Below, one piece after another: positions 34,680-46,339 of a DNA stretch of 64,000 nucleotides (positions are counted from its first letter, which is position 1; every line of letters starts with the position of its first letter). The translations under genes were made by a program, and so were the position numbers. Source of the stretch: Zygnema cylindricum (lineage: Eukaryota; Streptophyta; Zygnematophyceae; Zygnematales; Zygnemataceae); contig JBBHKE010002906.1 of assembly GCA_037447655.1 (NCBI GenBank), positions 1-64,000 on the forward strand, given 5' to 3'. The notes beneath the pieces were generated by a model that had not been told where the DNA came from, did not search any database, and saw nothing but the letters and a program-made list of their open reading frames with translations.

Positions 34680-37187
34680 ACTCCGAATTAGATCAACTCA
34701 AAAAGCAGCTTGCGGAGTTGGTCAAAGCTAGAGCAATCGAACCGAGCAAGTCACCGTATGGAGCCCCGTCCTCTTCGAAAATAAGAAGGATGGAGGTTTT
34801 CGGATGTGTGTGGATTACCGAGCGCTAAACAAGTTAATGGTGAAAAATGCGTACCCTCTACCGAGGATAGACGAACTGTTGGATAGGCTACGAGGTGCTA
34901 AATATTTTTCAAAGATAGACATGCGAAGTGGCTATCACCAAATCATAATTGCCAAGGAAGATGTGGAAAAGACAGCATTCGGGACTCGGTAACATCATTT
35001 CCAATTTCGGGTTATGCCGTTCGGATTGACCAACGCACCGACAACCTTTATGCATTTAATGAATTCCATCTTTCGGCAATATTTGGAAGCCTTCCTAATT
35101 GTCTTCTTGGACGACATCTTGGTGTATACCAAGACATTGGAGGATCATGTGGAGCATCGGCCAACACTCTTACAAGTCCTTCGAGAGAAGAAGTTGTACG
35201 CGAAGAGGAGAACATGTGACTTCTTCAAGGAAAAAATTAAGTTTTTGGGTCATGTGGTGAGCCAGGATGGGATCGCAGTGGATCCGAACAAAACTAAGGT
35301 AGTGAAGGAGTGGTCGCAGCCGACGAACATTACGGAGTTACGGAGCTTTCTTGGATTATACTCCTACTATCGCCGCTTTGTCGAAGGATTCGCAAAAATT
35401 GCTGCACCACTCACATATTTACTTAAGAATGATATGCCCTACGAGTGGAAAATAGCGCAAAGGGCAGCCTTTGACACGCTAAAAGAGTGGTTGGTTACCG
35501 CCCTTGTGTTAGTTGTTCCCTACCCGGAATTACCTTGGACGATAATTACCGTCGCCAGCGATACGGCTATTAGAGCGATCCTTATGCAGGATCAAGGAAA
35601 AGGCCTTCAACTCATTGCCTACGACAGTCAAAAACTAAAGGCAGCGAAGCTTAACTGGGCCACACATGAAAAGGAGACAATCACAATTATTAATGCGCTG
35701 GAGGTTTGGAAAGGTTACGTTCTAGGGAAACGAATCACGATCATCACCGATCACCACGCTCTATAGTATCTTCAGACCCAGCCGAAGTTGTCAAAGAAAC
35801 ACGTGCGATGGATGACGTTTCTTCAGACTTTCGAGCCGAAACTAGCTATTGAGTATAGACCGTGCAAGACAAACCCGGCGGATGCGCTCTCGAGAAGACC
35901 CGGAGTAGCTGCGCCACAGACGCAGCAACAATCGCAAACATCGCAGGATGGCAACGTAAGCTTTGTGAAAAAGAACACCGCAGTGTCGGACAAAGCGCAG
36001 GATACGGAACTCAGCGCAGTGACCAGTACGGTACAAGTAGACGACCATTGGTTAAGTAAAATTAAGGCCGCATACGACGACGACGAGACATAAAAGGAAC
36101 TAGTAAAACGGAAGGTATTAGTTCGAACCGCCATTGGTATGTGGCGATACAGACCAAGTCAAACAACTAGATTGTACGTTTCGACAAACTAGGAGGTACG
36201 TCATTCGATACTTAAAATGAGTCATGATGAGCCGCTCAGTGGACATTTTGGACGGAATAAAACAAATGCACATGTTGCTGAGGTGTATTATTGGCCGAAA
36301 ATGACTCGGGACATTGTGGAGTATGTCCGGACGTGTGACTCCTGTAACAGAAATAAATTGGAATCGGGTCACCAATGTATGTTACAACCCTTTCAGATAC
36401 CATCTGTTCCTTGGGAGGCAATTTCAATGGACTTCATCGTTGCTCTTCCGTTGAGTTAGGAAGGCTATGACTTCATCTTCGTCGTCGTGGATTATTTGAC
36501 GAAAATGGCCCATTTCCTACCCACGACAACCACAGCCACAGCGCGGGATGTGGCAGACTTATTCTTTCAAAGATATTGCGTCATCACGAACTCCCGAAGA
36601 GGATCGTCAGCGACCATGACCGAAAATTTGTGAGTCACTTTTGGAGAAGTCTGTTCGAGTTGTGTGGAACGCAGTTGGCCATGTCCACAGCTTATCACCC
36701 TCACACCGATATTCAAACCGAAAGAGTGAATCGGACTTTGGAGGAGGCTTTGCGGGCTTATGTTTCGATACACCAAACGGATTGGGTGAACCATTTAACT
36801 GCAATTGAGGTGGCGTATAACAGTGCCATGCACTCGTCCACGAATACTAGGCCATTTTCCCTCAATGGACGACAGCCCACCCTTCCCCAAAATTTATTAG
36901 CAGCGGATTGCCCTACACCCGCAGCTCTGGATTTTGCCAAAAAGCTGCAAGGGAATCTGGAAAAGGCGCCGTAGGCACTCCAGCTTGCAAAGGATCGTCA
37001 AAAGTCGAAACCCGACACTCACGAGAAAGACATTGTGTTTAATGTGGGTGATAAAGTTTGCCTTAATATGGCAAACATGTCCTTACCGGGTGACCTCTCC
37101 AAAAAATTGGCACCGAAATTTACGCGTCTATTCACTGTTCTTTCAAAGGTGGGAGAGGTGGCCTGTAAGTTAAATATTCTGCAGTAA
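34680..37187 (+). pseudogene. GyC pol: RT, RNase H, integrase
   Basis: [65 protein letters not shown]. RNase H: SDTAIRAILMQD, YDSQKLKAAKLNWATHEKE, ITDHHAL. Integrase: GHFGRNKT...CDSCNRNK zinc motif, SMDFIVALPLS, VVVDYLTKMAHFLP, VSDHDRKFVSHFW, AYHPHTDIQTERVNRTLEE. GDLSKKLAPKFTRLF is the GPF/Y-type region. Several stops (about 34990, 35764, 36457, 36972) and at least one frame change break it. Confidence 0.88.
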
Positions 37188-37308
37188 TGGCATATTCACA
37201 ATGTTTTCCATGTTTCCTTACTCAAGGCGTTTGCGACCCCGATTCAATTTTTCATAATCGAAGCACGCATATTCCGTTACCGCCCATTCAGGGTACCTCG
37301 GACGAGTA

Positions 37309-37470
37309 AGAGGTGGAGGAGATCCTTCAATCGCGTCGCCATCGAAATTCTACCTCCACGTAATATTTGGTGCGTTAGAAAGGCTACAGAGTTGAAGACG
37401 ATTCTTGGGTGGACGAGAAAGATCTGCATTCGCTCGATTTGCTGCGCCGGTTTACGCAGTGCGGACACTC
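37309..37470 (+). pseudogene. GyC integrase C-terminal chromodomain
   Basis: The frame reads EVEEILQSRR, YLVR-stop-KGY, then DDSWVDEKDL and LLRRF. This is the chromodomain pattern YLVKWKGY...TWEP...L, with the W of WKGY changed to TAG. It marks GyC as a chromovirus. Confidence 0.72.
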
Positions 37471-38203
37471 AGCTTAACTGGAGGGGCAATCGCAAAGGAC
37501 GCGATAAAGGATCAAATCGCAATGTCGTAACCATCGCTATCCTCTTGGGGACTCGGCGAAGGAACACATCGGCGATAATAACGGCTCGCAGCACTGTGGT
37601 TGCGTAGGCACCGACGGAAAGCATAGCAGCGGTGCGGTCAGAGAATCGCAGCGCTACCGCTGCGCTGACAGGAAATCGCAACGGCGCAGTTGTGCATCAC
37701 AACATTGGTGATGACGAAACCGCGGTTTCGTCGCAGCAGCGCAATTTAAGAAATGTTGGACGCTGCGATATCCTCGCGCGCTGTGACGTTGGGAAAAGAC
37801 CAACGGTGAGACCCTCAACCCTCGCGGATAAAGCAGCCATCAGCCTTCGCGACGAACCTAGTCGAAGTAGTTTGGAGAGCGTCTCCCTTTGCACAGCCAG
37901 CTTACCTTTCCTTCTCGAACTACCGGAATTATCTGACACAACAAAATCCATCGCGTCCTCTTCGTGTCCACCACCGAAAAGGAGGAGACTTGCACGGGTA
38001 GGGTAAGAAGATGTGCCCCGTCCAGATAGATTGCTAGTGGCGGCGGAGGCCATGGTAGAGGCAGACCAGAAAGGGGAGGTAGAAGCAGGAGTGGAACCGG
38101 AAGAGACGGCCACTAGCGAGGCAGGGTCGGCGTAGACTAGTGGAGTGGAGGGGTCACAAAATTCACAAGACTCCGAGTACAACCCGCTCCAAGAGGGGAT
38201 GAG
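37471..38203 (+). other. GyC 3' region, unrecognised, GC- and GCAGCG-rich
   Basis: Open stretches exist in several frames, none matching a known family. GCAGCG/CGCTGCG motifs recur. Near 38185 it is cut by the solo LTR, and acidic coding-like sequence continues at 39045. Confidence 0.4.
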
Positions 38204-39039
38204 TGTTGTTTTTAATAAAGCTTTAGTCCTCTCTATGCCTCAGCTGTGAGGGAGAGAGAGCTGTTCAGGACTTAAGATATTTTTGGTTGAGTTCGGTTCA
38301 GTACTTACCAAAATTAGTGTGACAGTGAAGTTGGGAGTTCACGGTTCATTCACACTTGGGACACACGTCGTCACTTGAGAGAAATGCGTGAGTATGTCCT
38401 CCGTGGACGTACGGAAATTCGGCAGGACCACGGGAATTCGTGAAGTCAATTCTACGGTCCCAAATCCTCTAATCGGACGGCTGACAGCCGCCGCCAACAA
38501 ATACTGACGAGGCGAGACTAGATCACTATCACTTTACGTTGTCTGAACTTCAGTGTAAATATTTGGTAGAACAAAATTTTGTATGTAGTGAATTAGTTGT
38601 TTAGTGTTGAGAATGTGGTTTATGACTTACCTTCAGTACACAGGTATACTCACAGTATTTGTTGTGTTAGAATGTTAGATGTACGGCTGGAATGCCTCCG
38701 TACAGCTTAGTGTAGTTTCGGTGTATAGAAGTAGGACTTAGTGAATTTGATTCATTAGGAACAAATGATATGAAAACTGTACACTCAGTTTTATGTAATT
38801 TCATTTGTGCATATCTCACAGATCTGTGAGCGGAATTCATTGAAATTTTGTTCCTTTGTATGTAATCTAAACTGTGGTAAATTTTCAGGACCATTGGGGC
38901 GTTGTTTTGAAAGTTAGAGTCTTTCAAAGTTTCTGTTCAGCCATCGGTATTTGTGGAAGCTTCCTCTTTTGATTTGTTATACGATGACTACTGCTGCATC
39001 TTCTTCATCTTCAGTGCCAGCAGTTGTCTCAGAACAACA
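38204..39039 (+). mobile_element. Solo copia LTR (CoC family, 836 bp)
   Basis: It starts TGTTGTTTTT and ends GAACAACA, flanked by ATGAG (38199-38203) and ATAAG (39040-39044), a 5-bp target duplication with one change. It is related throughout to the CoC 5' LTR (49828-50667), including AGCTTTAGTCCTCTCT at the start. The LTR end still carries the gag start (MTTAASSSSSVPAVVSEQQ), although no internal element remains. Confidence 0.85.
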
Positions 39040-39044
39040 ATAAG

Positions 39045-40060
39045 AAGGATGAAGAAGACCATGAACTCTCGGAAGCGAAAGAGTCGGAACGGGAACCGAC
39101 ACCCCCACAGATAGAGGAGCGTGCCTCCGATCTGGAGGTGATAAGGGATCCTAATAAAGAGAGCACCACAGACAAGCAGTCCTTGGAGAGTTCAAAAAAG
39201 AGGGTTGAGGCACAGTATCCCAACGGGGATGATGTATTTGTTCTACGACGGGAAGGAGGAGAGACGGACGAGGAAAGGGAAAAAGGGGAATAAATTCCCG
39301 ACTACCTCTTCCCATTGCCTATCGACCCTCAACATCCAGACCTCGCCTTTAATTTTGCCAAACGCTCCTATTGGGATCCTTCGGATTGGCCATCACCGTG
39401 GCGCACAGGAAAACCAGGGGATCATATTAATATCCCTGCCACCGTGCCGTCCCACCCGACCTGGAATTTCATGAGGACGAATGACTTAGGGAATAACCAT
39501 AAGGGTTATGTGCAGTTAAACCCTCATGCTGTGTCATTTGTGGAAGTGGTAGAGGACTTCTATCGGGACCGGGTGGATGTTCCGGGATTGCTTCGCCAAT
39601 ATCACCCATGGGATGTTCGTCTTCATGACATCATTTGTCGGGTGGAGGTCACACCCGAAGTACGGGCACTCAAGCTGGCATGGAAAAACGCTTTGCAGCG
39701 GGCCCGAGCTGCCAGAAAACATATATCCTTCAAACTAAGGAAGGTACCTCGCTGGGAATAGGCTGACGAGGAGGCGGAAGGAGCACAACGGGTTGAAGAA
39801 CCCGGAACTCCCCAAGCCCCGGTACCTGAGGAACCTGCACCGGCGGCCGTTCCGCTGCCCAACGCAGCACCAGTTGCAACACCGAAGGAAAGGGAGGACC
39901 GAGTTCGAGAGCGGATCACTCGTAGATGATTGGCGGCGGTAGATCATCATATCGCGCTGTAGGAGACTCGATGTGAGCAGCTCCAAAATCAACTTGACTT
40001 TTTGCAACAGGAATTCCAGGAGTAGCGTGAGGAGACATACGGCATACTCCGTCAACTTCA
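39045..40060 (+). CDS. GyC accessory 3' ORF, unrecognised
   Basis: Between the chromodomain and the 3' LTR are two adjoining ORFs. The first is acidic (KKDEEDHELSEAKESERE, ending about 39293). The second (39315-39761) includes YWDPSDWPSPWR, KPGDHINIPATVPSHPTWNF, VSFVEVVEDFYRD and VPGLLRQYHPWDVRLHDI. Pro/Glu-rich sequence and a Gln-rich heptad-like stretch follow to about 40060, with stops. I recognise no domain. It is not an obvious envelope: no signal peptide or membrane segment. It may be a captured or lineage-specific gene. Confidence 0.45.
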
Positions 40061-40099
40061 ATTTCCTTCAGTGAGTTAGGTTCAGCGGGACGCTGAATC

Positions 40100-40114
40100 C
40101 TTAGTGGGAGGCAC
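40100..40114 (+). other. GyC polypurine tract
   Basis: TTAGTGGGAGGCAC immediately precedes the TGTAACA of the 3' LTR. Confidence 0.6.
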
Positions 40115-40607
40115 TGTAACAAAGTTACAGAGTTGGGTACTTAAGGGCTGGAGACCAGACTGCTATAGTTGCAGTTGCAGAGCAGCGCAGCTGCGATTCC
40201 AGACCAGGGCAACATAGCAGCATAGCAACTTAGTAAAATAGCGTAGCTTAGCACAGGCGCGCAGCGTGGCAGTATAGCAATGCCGCAGAACGTAGATTTA
40301 ACGGTATAGTTCTAGAAAGAGATTTTGGAAAGATCTCGGTTGACTGTGAAGGTCCACATGTACACTTGTTTAGTATTAGGTTGACTGGCAGCTAATTAGT
40401 TTAAATAGTGGAGCAGACGTAGTAAAAGGACAAACTCTTGGAGTAAACCTTTGCAGTGAACTATGAACTTGTAATCTTCCTCCCGATTAATATAGCTTGA
40501 CTTTTTTTCTGTGAGTGCTGTGTGCTCTTGCTGTTGCTACGGGGAGATCCTTGGAGTCTTTCCGCTGTGCATTATAGTGTGTTGTGGGTTTATTTTGCCC
40601 TTCTACA
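40115..40607 (+). repeat. GyC 3' LTR (493 bp)
   Basis: Pairs with 27789-28281; same length and same ends. Confidence 0.92.
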
Positions 40608-42202
40608 TACAGGAAAAAACATAATAATTTATGATATTTAAGAATTTGGGAAAAAAAAGTGGGACCGAATTAGCGTTCAATTCCCTATTAGCGATTGGCG
40701 GTGTACCATACGCGTAGAATAAGTAATTCACCGAGACACTGCGATTTGGACACCTAACGTTGTCATTCGGACGTCAAGATGACATCTCTAACATTTGTAG
40801 GTGGTTGACGTCAACAATACGAACAGTACACCGCCAATGGCTATTAGAGTAAAGAACGCTAATTCGGGCCCTTTTTATAAAAAAAAAACTTGAAATACAA
40901 TCCATAATTCTATTTTTTTCCATTATTATAGTTAGGTTTTTTTTTCAATTAGCGTTAATAATGGGAGTGCATTGCGATGGAAATAGTGTGGCGTACGTAC
41001 AGGGTATCTCCGTACGAAATGGTACTTTTTGAATTACAAAGGCATAAAAAGACACTTAAAATTATTGCGCACACATGTGAATGTGCACTGGAAAAAAGAT
41101 ACGCAAACTTGTCGACAAAAATCACGTTCTCATATATTCGTCCGTCGACCGTGTGAACAGCTTAACGGCGTACGAATTGTCAAATTTTGTACGGGAACAC
41201 ATGTTACTGTAGACATTGAAAGGGCAAGTATTTATTATTCGGGACAACTCAAATTATAGTTAGGGATTAATTAGTACATATATTTTTGTTAAAAAAAATA
41301 ATTCCGATTCGTGTTAATAACACAATTTTTTTTTACGCTTTTTATTCCTTTACTCTTATAGCGATTGACCCTGTACTGTACAGTATTGATGTACTTGTTC
41401 GATTCCGATACTATACGGCGTCAATGTCCAATTCGTACAGATTTAAACTTTTTTCGAAAATTACGTAATATTCATCGATTTCATACTTTTCGTAAAATTC
41501 GTGTTGATTTCACTCTACCAGCATGTACAAAAGCGTACAAAAACCGTAATCCTAGAAAATCCTTCCAATATCTTAAAAAGTACCGAAATTTATCACAAAT
41601 GTACGAAACTTTACGGAATGTGTACCATAAAAAACCTAATATAACGGGAAATCCAAAGCAACCATTCTGAAATATAAAGGAGTGTATGACAATGTACCCT
41701 AATAACCCTAAAATAGTAAAACCCCCCGCATTAGTAACCCTAAAAAATACGCAAATGTACGAACGATGTACGAAAAATGTAACGCTGGTGTACGGATGTA
41801 TATGAAAATGTACAAAAATATACCCTACATACCTTAAAAAAATAACCTTAAAACATACAAGAAATATGGACATTGTACGAAAATGTACAAAAAATGTGAC
41901 GCAAATAGACGAAATTAAACGAGAATGTATGCGAATACCTTTACAAACCCTAAAATAAATAATCGTAAAAAGTACGGAAAATACGGGAAACGTACGTACA
42001 TTTATGACAAGTGTGAGGGTAGTTATATTGAAATATACAGAATGTACGAAAATGTATCCTAAAAACCTAAGAAACCCGTTTAAAGAACCCAAAAATGTAC
42101 GGACATGGTACTATTAATAACTGTCCCAAAAATGTACGTGTACAAAGTAAGGTACGCATTTAATCGACTTTTTTTAACATCGTTTGATGCTTACCGTACG
42201 TA
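40608..42202. repeat. MITE remnants and AT-rich DNA
   Basis: A right terminus (CTATTAGCGATTGGCGGTG then TA) ends at about 40694 and is the other half of the element split by GyC. A left terminus TA-CACCGCCAATGGCTATTAG begins at 40827. Beyond it, 41700-42150 is full of TGTACGAAAATGTAC-like words. No gene seen. Confidence 0.55.
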
Positions 42203-42207
42203 GTATT

Positions 42208-43225
42208 TGTTGATTTGAGGTAGCTGGTGCCACTGAAGAAGATGAAGAAGCACCGGCAGTTGCCATGACAATCAATTGTGCAAAGAGGAAACTCTCACGA
42301 AATCCCACAAACAACCAACTTCACAATGAAGCCCCAAACAAACCAGACACACCCTAGGTCTGCAAATTTGCCACAATATAAAATATAAACCAAAGAAACC
42401 ACATGCACAATTTCACAAAGTTCTGCCAAAAGATCACAATGATCTTATAATTCAAACCCACCCAAAAACTGCTTCGCAGTTTTTCCTACACAACAATCCT
42501 ACTTTTCCTAAAGTAATCTAAGTGATTATACAAGTGAGCGTACGGTTGATCACACCGTACTACAACTAGCGTGGTCAATTGGTACACTACTCTTCATTAA
42601 CAAAATCCCACCGTCGAATGCACATAATTATTTCCACCAATCAGACAACAACTAGAAATGAAATAGTACGCGGTTAAAGTTCGTCCGCTGAAATGACGGT
42701 ACAGTCAATACTTCTCTTCCAAAAATGACGGCGGACTCCGTCCGCTTTCCACGTATTCTTTCATCACCGAAGATGAACTTCCACGTGTAACTTTGGTCCT
42801 CAAATGTAACTGTACGTTTTCTTCTAGAACAACCAAACTTGACTTTCTCACGGACCGACACGTGTGCTTGGAGTGCACAAAATCTGTGTACTCCCTTTCG
42901 AGTTTACATACTCACTAAATCATGTCCTCTTCATTTTATCTTCACACAAACTGACTCATATTCAGAACACCTTTCTTGCGCAGACTGCTATAGCTGCTAT
43001 GACTCTGCTACGACTGCTACGACTGCTACGACTGCTATGACTGCTATGACTGCTATGATCTGTCAGCGCAGCTGTGATATTAGAGCAGCGCAGGTGCGAT
43101 GTCAGATGAGAGCAGCATAGCAGCACAGCAACCAGTGTAGAGTGCTCAAGGTTTCTAGCTGTGATCTCAGACTTAGCGCAGCATGACAGCAAGATATAGA
43201 GAGAACTCAAGGTTTCCAAAACAAC
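42208..43225 (-). repeat. CoB 3' LTR (1018 bp)
   Basis: Very similar to 47507-48520. It includes a run of 9-bp ACTGCTAYG units near 42990-43060. Its gag-start end reads without a stop (...PATSNQQ), unlike the 5' LTR. Confidence 0.92.
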
Positions 43226-43615
43226 TCTCCCCTAAACCTTTAGACTCTCTCAGCCACTAAGTCCACATTCCTCTCTACAAAACTTCAACTTAGGTGCAGG
43301 TAAAGACTTAGTCATCATATCAGATACCATCTTCTCATCCAGAAGATAACTTAGCTTTAAAATTATGTTCATCACCTTCTCTCTTACAAAATGCAGCTTG
43401 ATGTCAATGTGTTTGCTTTTGAAGTGATGACTCGGGTTGGATGCAATCGCAATAGCTGCTTGGGTGTCACACCACACTATTTGAGGTCCGGATTGCATAA
43501 AATGAAGTTTTTGGAGGAGCGACTTCACCCATAGTAACTCCTTGACAGCTGAGCTTGCTGCCATATATTCTGCCTCGATTGTAGAATGAGTTGTTACCTT
43601 TTGAAGCTTGCTGCT
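43226..43615 (-). pseudogene. CoB RNase H, C-terminal part
   Basis: MAASSAVKELLWVKSLL, VWCDTQAAIAIA and KHIDIKLHFVREKV, the classic copia RNase H end (KHIDIxxHFVRE). A purine-rich tract (AGGGGAGAG in element sense) follows before the 3' LTR. Confidence 0.88.
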
Positions 43616-44742
43616 TCAGCAGCATGTTCCAGTTCTAATCTTCAAAATGAATCCAGTGGTGGAACGGCGGCTTGGCATGTCTCCATAGCTAGCATCGCTC
43701 CATGTCTGAATTTTGACTTCATCTCCACCGAGAGCAAGTCTAAGATTCCGTGTTCCTGCAAGGTACCGAAGAACCCTATTTGCGGCCTCCCAATCTATTT
43801 TTCTTGGATTCTGCAAACTTCGACTCAAAGCGCCAACTGGTGCCGCAATATCCGGCTTTGTGCAGTTCATGAAGTAAATTAGGCTACCAAAAATCTGTCG
43901 GTATGGAATGGTGGCCCTAAAATCTGCCTCCCGTGACTCCAAGGTATCGTCAAAAATGATTCCTCCATCAGTCTCCATGCCTTCCATTTTCTGCTTAAAT
44001 TCCATGGGAGTGCCACTTCCGTTAGCCTCAGCGATGCCAAACTTTTCAAGCACATTTCCTATCGCTTCACGCTGCGTTAGATGGATTGTTCTCCTATCTC
44101 TATCCCTTTCTACTTGAATTCCAAGAATATACTTTGCCTCACCTAAGTCGTTCATCTCAAATCTTGAATTCAAGACTGCCTTTATTTTGTTAATTTCATT
44201 TAATGACTTGCTTAACAACAGCAAATCATCTACATATACCGCAATGTACATAATCCCATCTTTCCCTTCTATAACATAGACTGAGTGATCTGAGCTAATC
44301 CTAACGAATCCTAGACTGGTAAGAAACTCATATAGTTTTAGGTTCCACTAACGTGGAGCCTGATTCAAACCATACAAGGATTTCAACAGTTTACAGACTT
44401 GATTTTCTTTTCCAGTCTCTTTATACCTTTCAGGCTGCTTCATATAAATTACTTCCTCTAAATCTCCATACAAGAAGGCTGTCTTAACATCATTTGATGT
44501 AGTTCCATATTCTCAATGGCCGCTAAGGATAACAAAATTCTAACAGTTGGAAATCGGACAACCGGAGAGAAAGTCTCTTCATAGTCAATTCCCTCCTTCT
44601 GACTATAGCTTTTAGCAACAAGCCTAGCCTTATATCTTTCAATAGAGTTATCTAGATTCAACTTTACTTTAAAGACCCACCTACAGCCGATGGCTTTTTG
44701 GTCTGGTGGAAGCTCCACAAGCTCCCAAGTTTGAGCCTCCAT
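43616..44742 (-). pseudogene. CoB reverse transcriptase
   Basis: [50 protein letters not shown], then a frame change near 44500. Then YIAVYVDDLLLLSKSL (YVDD catalytic motif), GEAKYILGIQVERD, and into RNase H with WSDASYGDMPSRRSTTGF. Confidence 0.9.
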
Positions 44743-44769
44743 TATCGATCACATTTCATCGTTAGCCGC

Positions 44770-45070
44770 AGCGACGATCCATTGATCTTTTTTCGATCCA
44801 TTGATCCATTGATCCATTGATCCATTGATTCCATTGATCTTTTTCCGGAGCTGAAAAGGCTTCCTGTATTGTGACGGGTCCATCATGCTGGCAGATAATA
44901 GAGCAGTTTTGCAGCTTTGCAATTTCGCAGCGTCGCAGTTTTGCAGCTTCCGAGCGTCGCAGCTTTCCAGCTTCGCAGCATCGCAGCTTCGCAGTTTTGC
45001 AGCGTCGGAGTTTTCAGTCAGATCCACTGATCCGACAGAAAATAGCGCAGCTTCGCAGTTTCGCAGCCTG
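44770..45070. repeat. Two low-complexity expansions in the CoB integrase-RT linker
   Basis: 44775-44840 is a run of GATCCATT units. 44890-45065 is a run of GCAGCTTCGCAGC-like units encoding CDAAKLRS-type repeats. CoC has no such insert at the matching place (SSRL to WIAAAND), so these grew in CoB. Confidence 0.8.
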
Positions 45071-46339
45071 CTGCTTTGCCTTTTTCCCCCCGGAAAATCT
45101 GAGGCTGGAATTGTTGGATCCGTAGGTTGCCGCCGAGGAGGAGGTGGTGGAGGAGGATGAGGTTCTCCACAAGGGGACCAGCCGGAGGGTCCAAAGTGGG
45201 ACTAGAAGAAGCGAGAGGAACACTTTCAAAAATAACATATTCTTTGATTTTGGAATCTTTTTCAAAATCTGTCATACAAAAAACATCTACCGATCTCCTC
45301 TCTTCCTTAACCTGAATATTTCTAGCAGTCTGAAGAGTATTCCTATCCTTATTAAATACTCTATAGCTCACGGATTCATCATCATAACCCAAAAAAAATC
45401 GTGGAATCGATTTCGGACTAAGCTTAGAAATAAGGAGATTATCCAAAATAAAACATTTACTCCCAAAAACCCTGAAGTGACTAACATTCGGTTTTCTTCC
45501 GATCCACACTTCATATGGTGTTTTCCCTTTTCCTGCTCTAGTCTCTATTCTATTTCTAATATACGACGCACACGAGAAAGCTTCACCCCAAAATTTGAAA
45601 TCTATTCCCTTATCTAGTAACATAGATTTTGCACTTTTGTTAGAGTTCGGTTGAGTCTTTCGGATACTCCATTCTGTTCCGAAGTATAAGGAACTGTAAA
45701 TTGCCGAGAAATGCCATTGTCTTTTAAATATTCAGAGAATGTATGAGAAATATATTCCCCTCCGTTGTCGGACCGAAGGGAAAGGATCGACTTCCCATGA
45801 AGTTTTTCGGCCCATACCCGAAAATGCTTGAAGTGAGTGAGCACTTCACTCTTTTCTTTCATAAAGTAAACTTTGCTATATCTTGAGAAGTCATCCGTAA
45901 AAGTGACCAAAAACCGGTTGCCACTGAGTGAAGGAACTTTTGATGCCCCCCACACATCTGAATGAATAATTTGCAGCAAATCCGTTGCCAGGTTATCCGC
46001 TGTCTGAGGTATTGGCAGCTTATGAAGTTTTCCCAAAGCACATCCATCACATATATGGGAATTTGTTTCTCCTAATTTAACACCATCTATCATATTTTGC
46101 TTTACCATTTTATCAAGCCTTTCATGATGAACATGACCGAGCCTCTTATGCCACAAAACATTTTCCGGAAGGACACTAGAGTATGCAAAGTCAATTTCAT
46201 TAGCCAAGTCCATCCGGTACAACAAGTTTGGGCCTCTAGTTCCTACCAAAGCTACCTTCCCATCTTTGCTTACTACCTTTTTCCCATTCTTTTGTAAAAT
46301 TTCAAAACCTTTCATTTCTGCTACTGAAGTGGAAAACAA
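45018..46339 (-). pseudogene. CoB integrase
   Basis: Zinc region H...H...C-x2-C: LWHKRLGHVHHERL...ICDGCALGK. Core: LLQIIHSDVWG, VTFTDDFSRYSKVYF, LRSDNGGEYIS, TVPYTSEQNGVSERLNRTL (D, D, E in order). A frame change near 45620 leads into FWGEAFSCASYIRNRI, TPYEVWIGRKPNVSHFRVFG and FFLGYDDESVSYRVF, the usual copia integrase tail. Confidence 0.92.

Larger units (their letters stand above)
27789..40607 (+). mobile_element. GyC: Ty3/gypsy chromovirus, plus strand, with two nested insertions
   Basis: Both LTRs are 493 bp (27789-28281 and 40115-40607), starting TGTAAYA and ending CTTCTACA. The flanks TAAAG and TACAG are a 5-bp target duplication with one change. Internal order is PBS, gag, protease, RT, RNase H, integrase, chromodomain, extra 3' ORFs, PPT. 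Copia CoA (28282-32952) is inserted exactly at the LTR/PBS junction, and a solo copia LTR sits at 38204-39039. Confidence 0.9.

Noticed and set aside
37632-38182. Overlapping plus and minus ORFs (124 and 161 codons) as host genes
   Set aside because: They lie within the boundaries of GyC and are GC-rich repeat-driven; neither shows a known domain.
41481-42092. 203-codon minus-strand ORF that looks membrane-like
   Set aside because: The Phe/Val/Tyr-rich translation comes from repeated TGTACG and AAAATGTAC words, with no start context or homologous motif.
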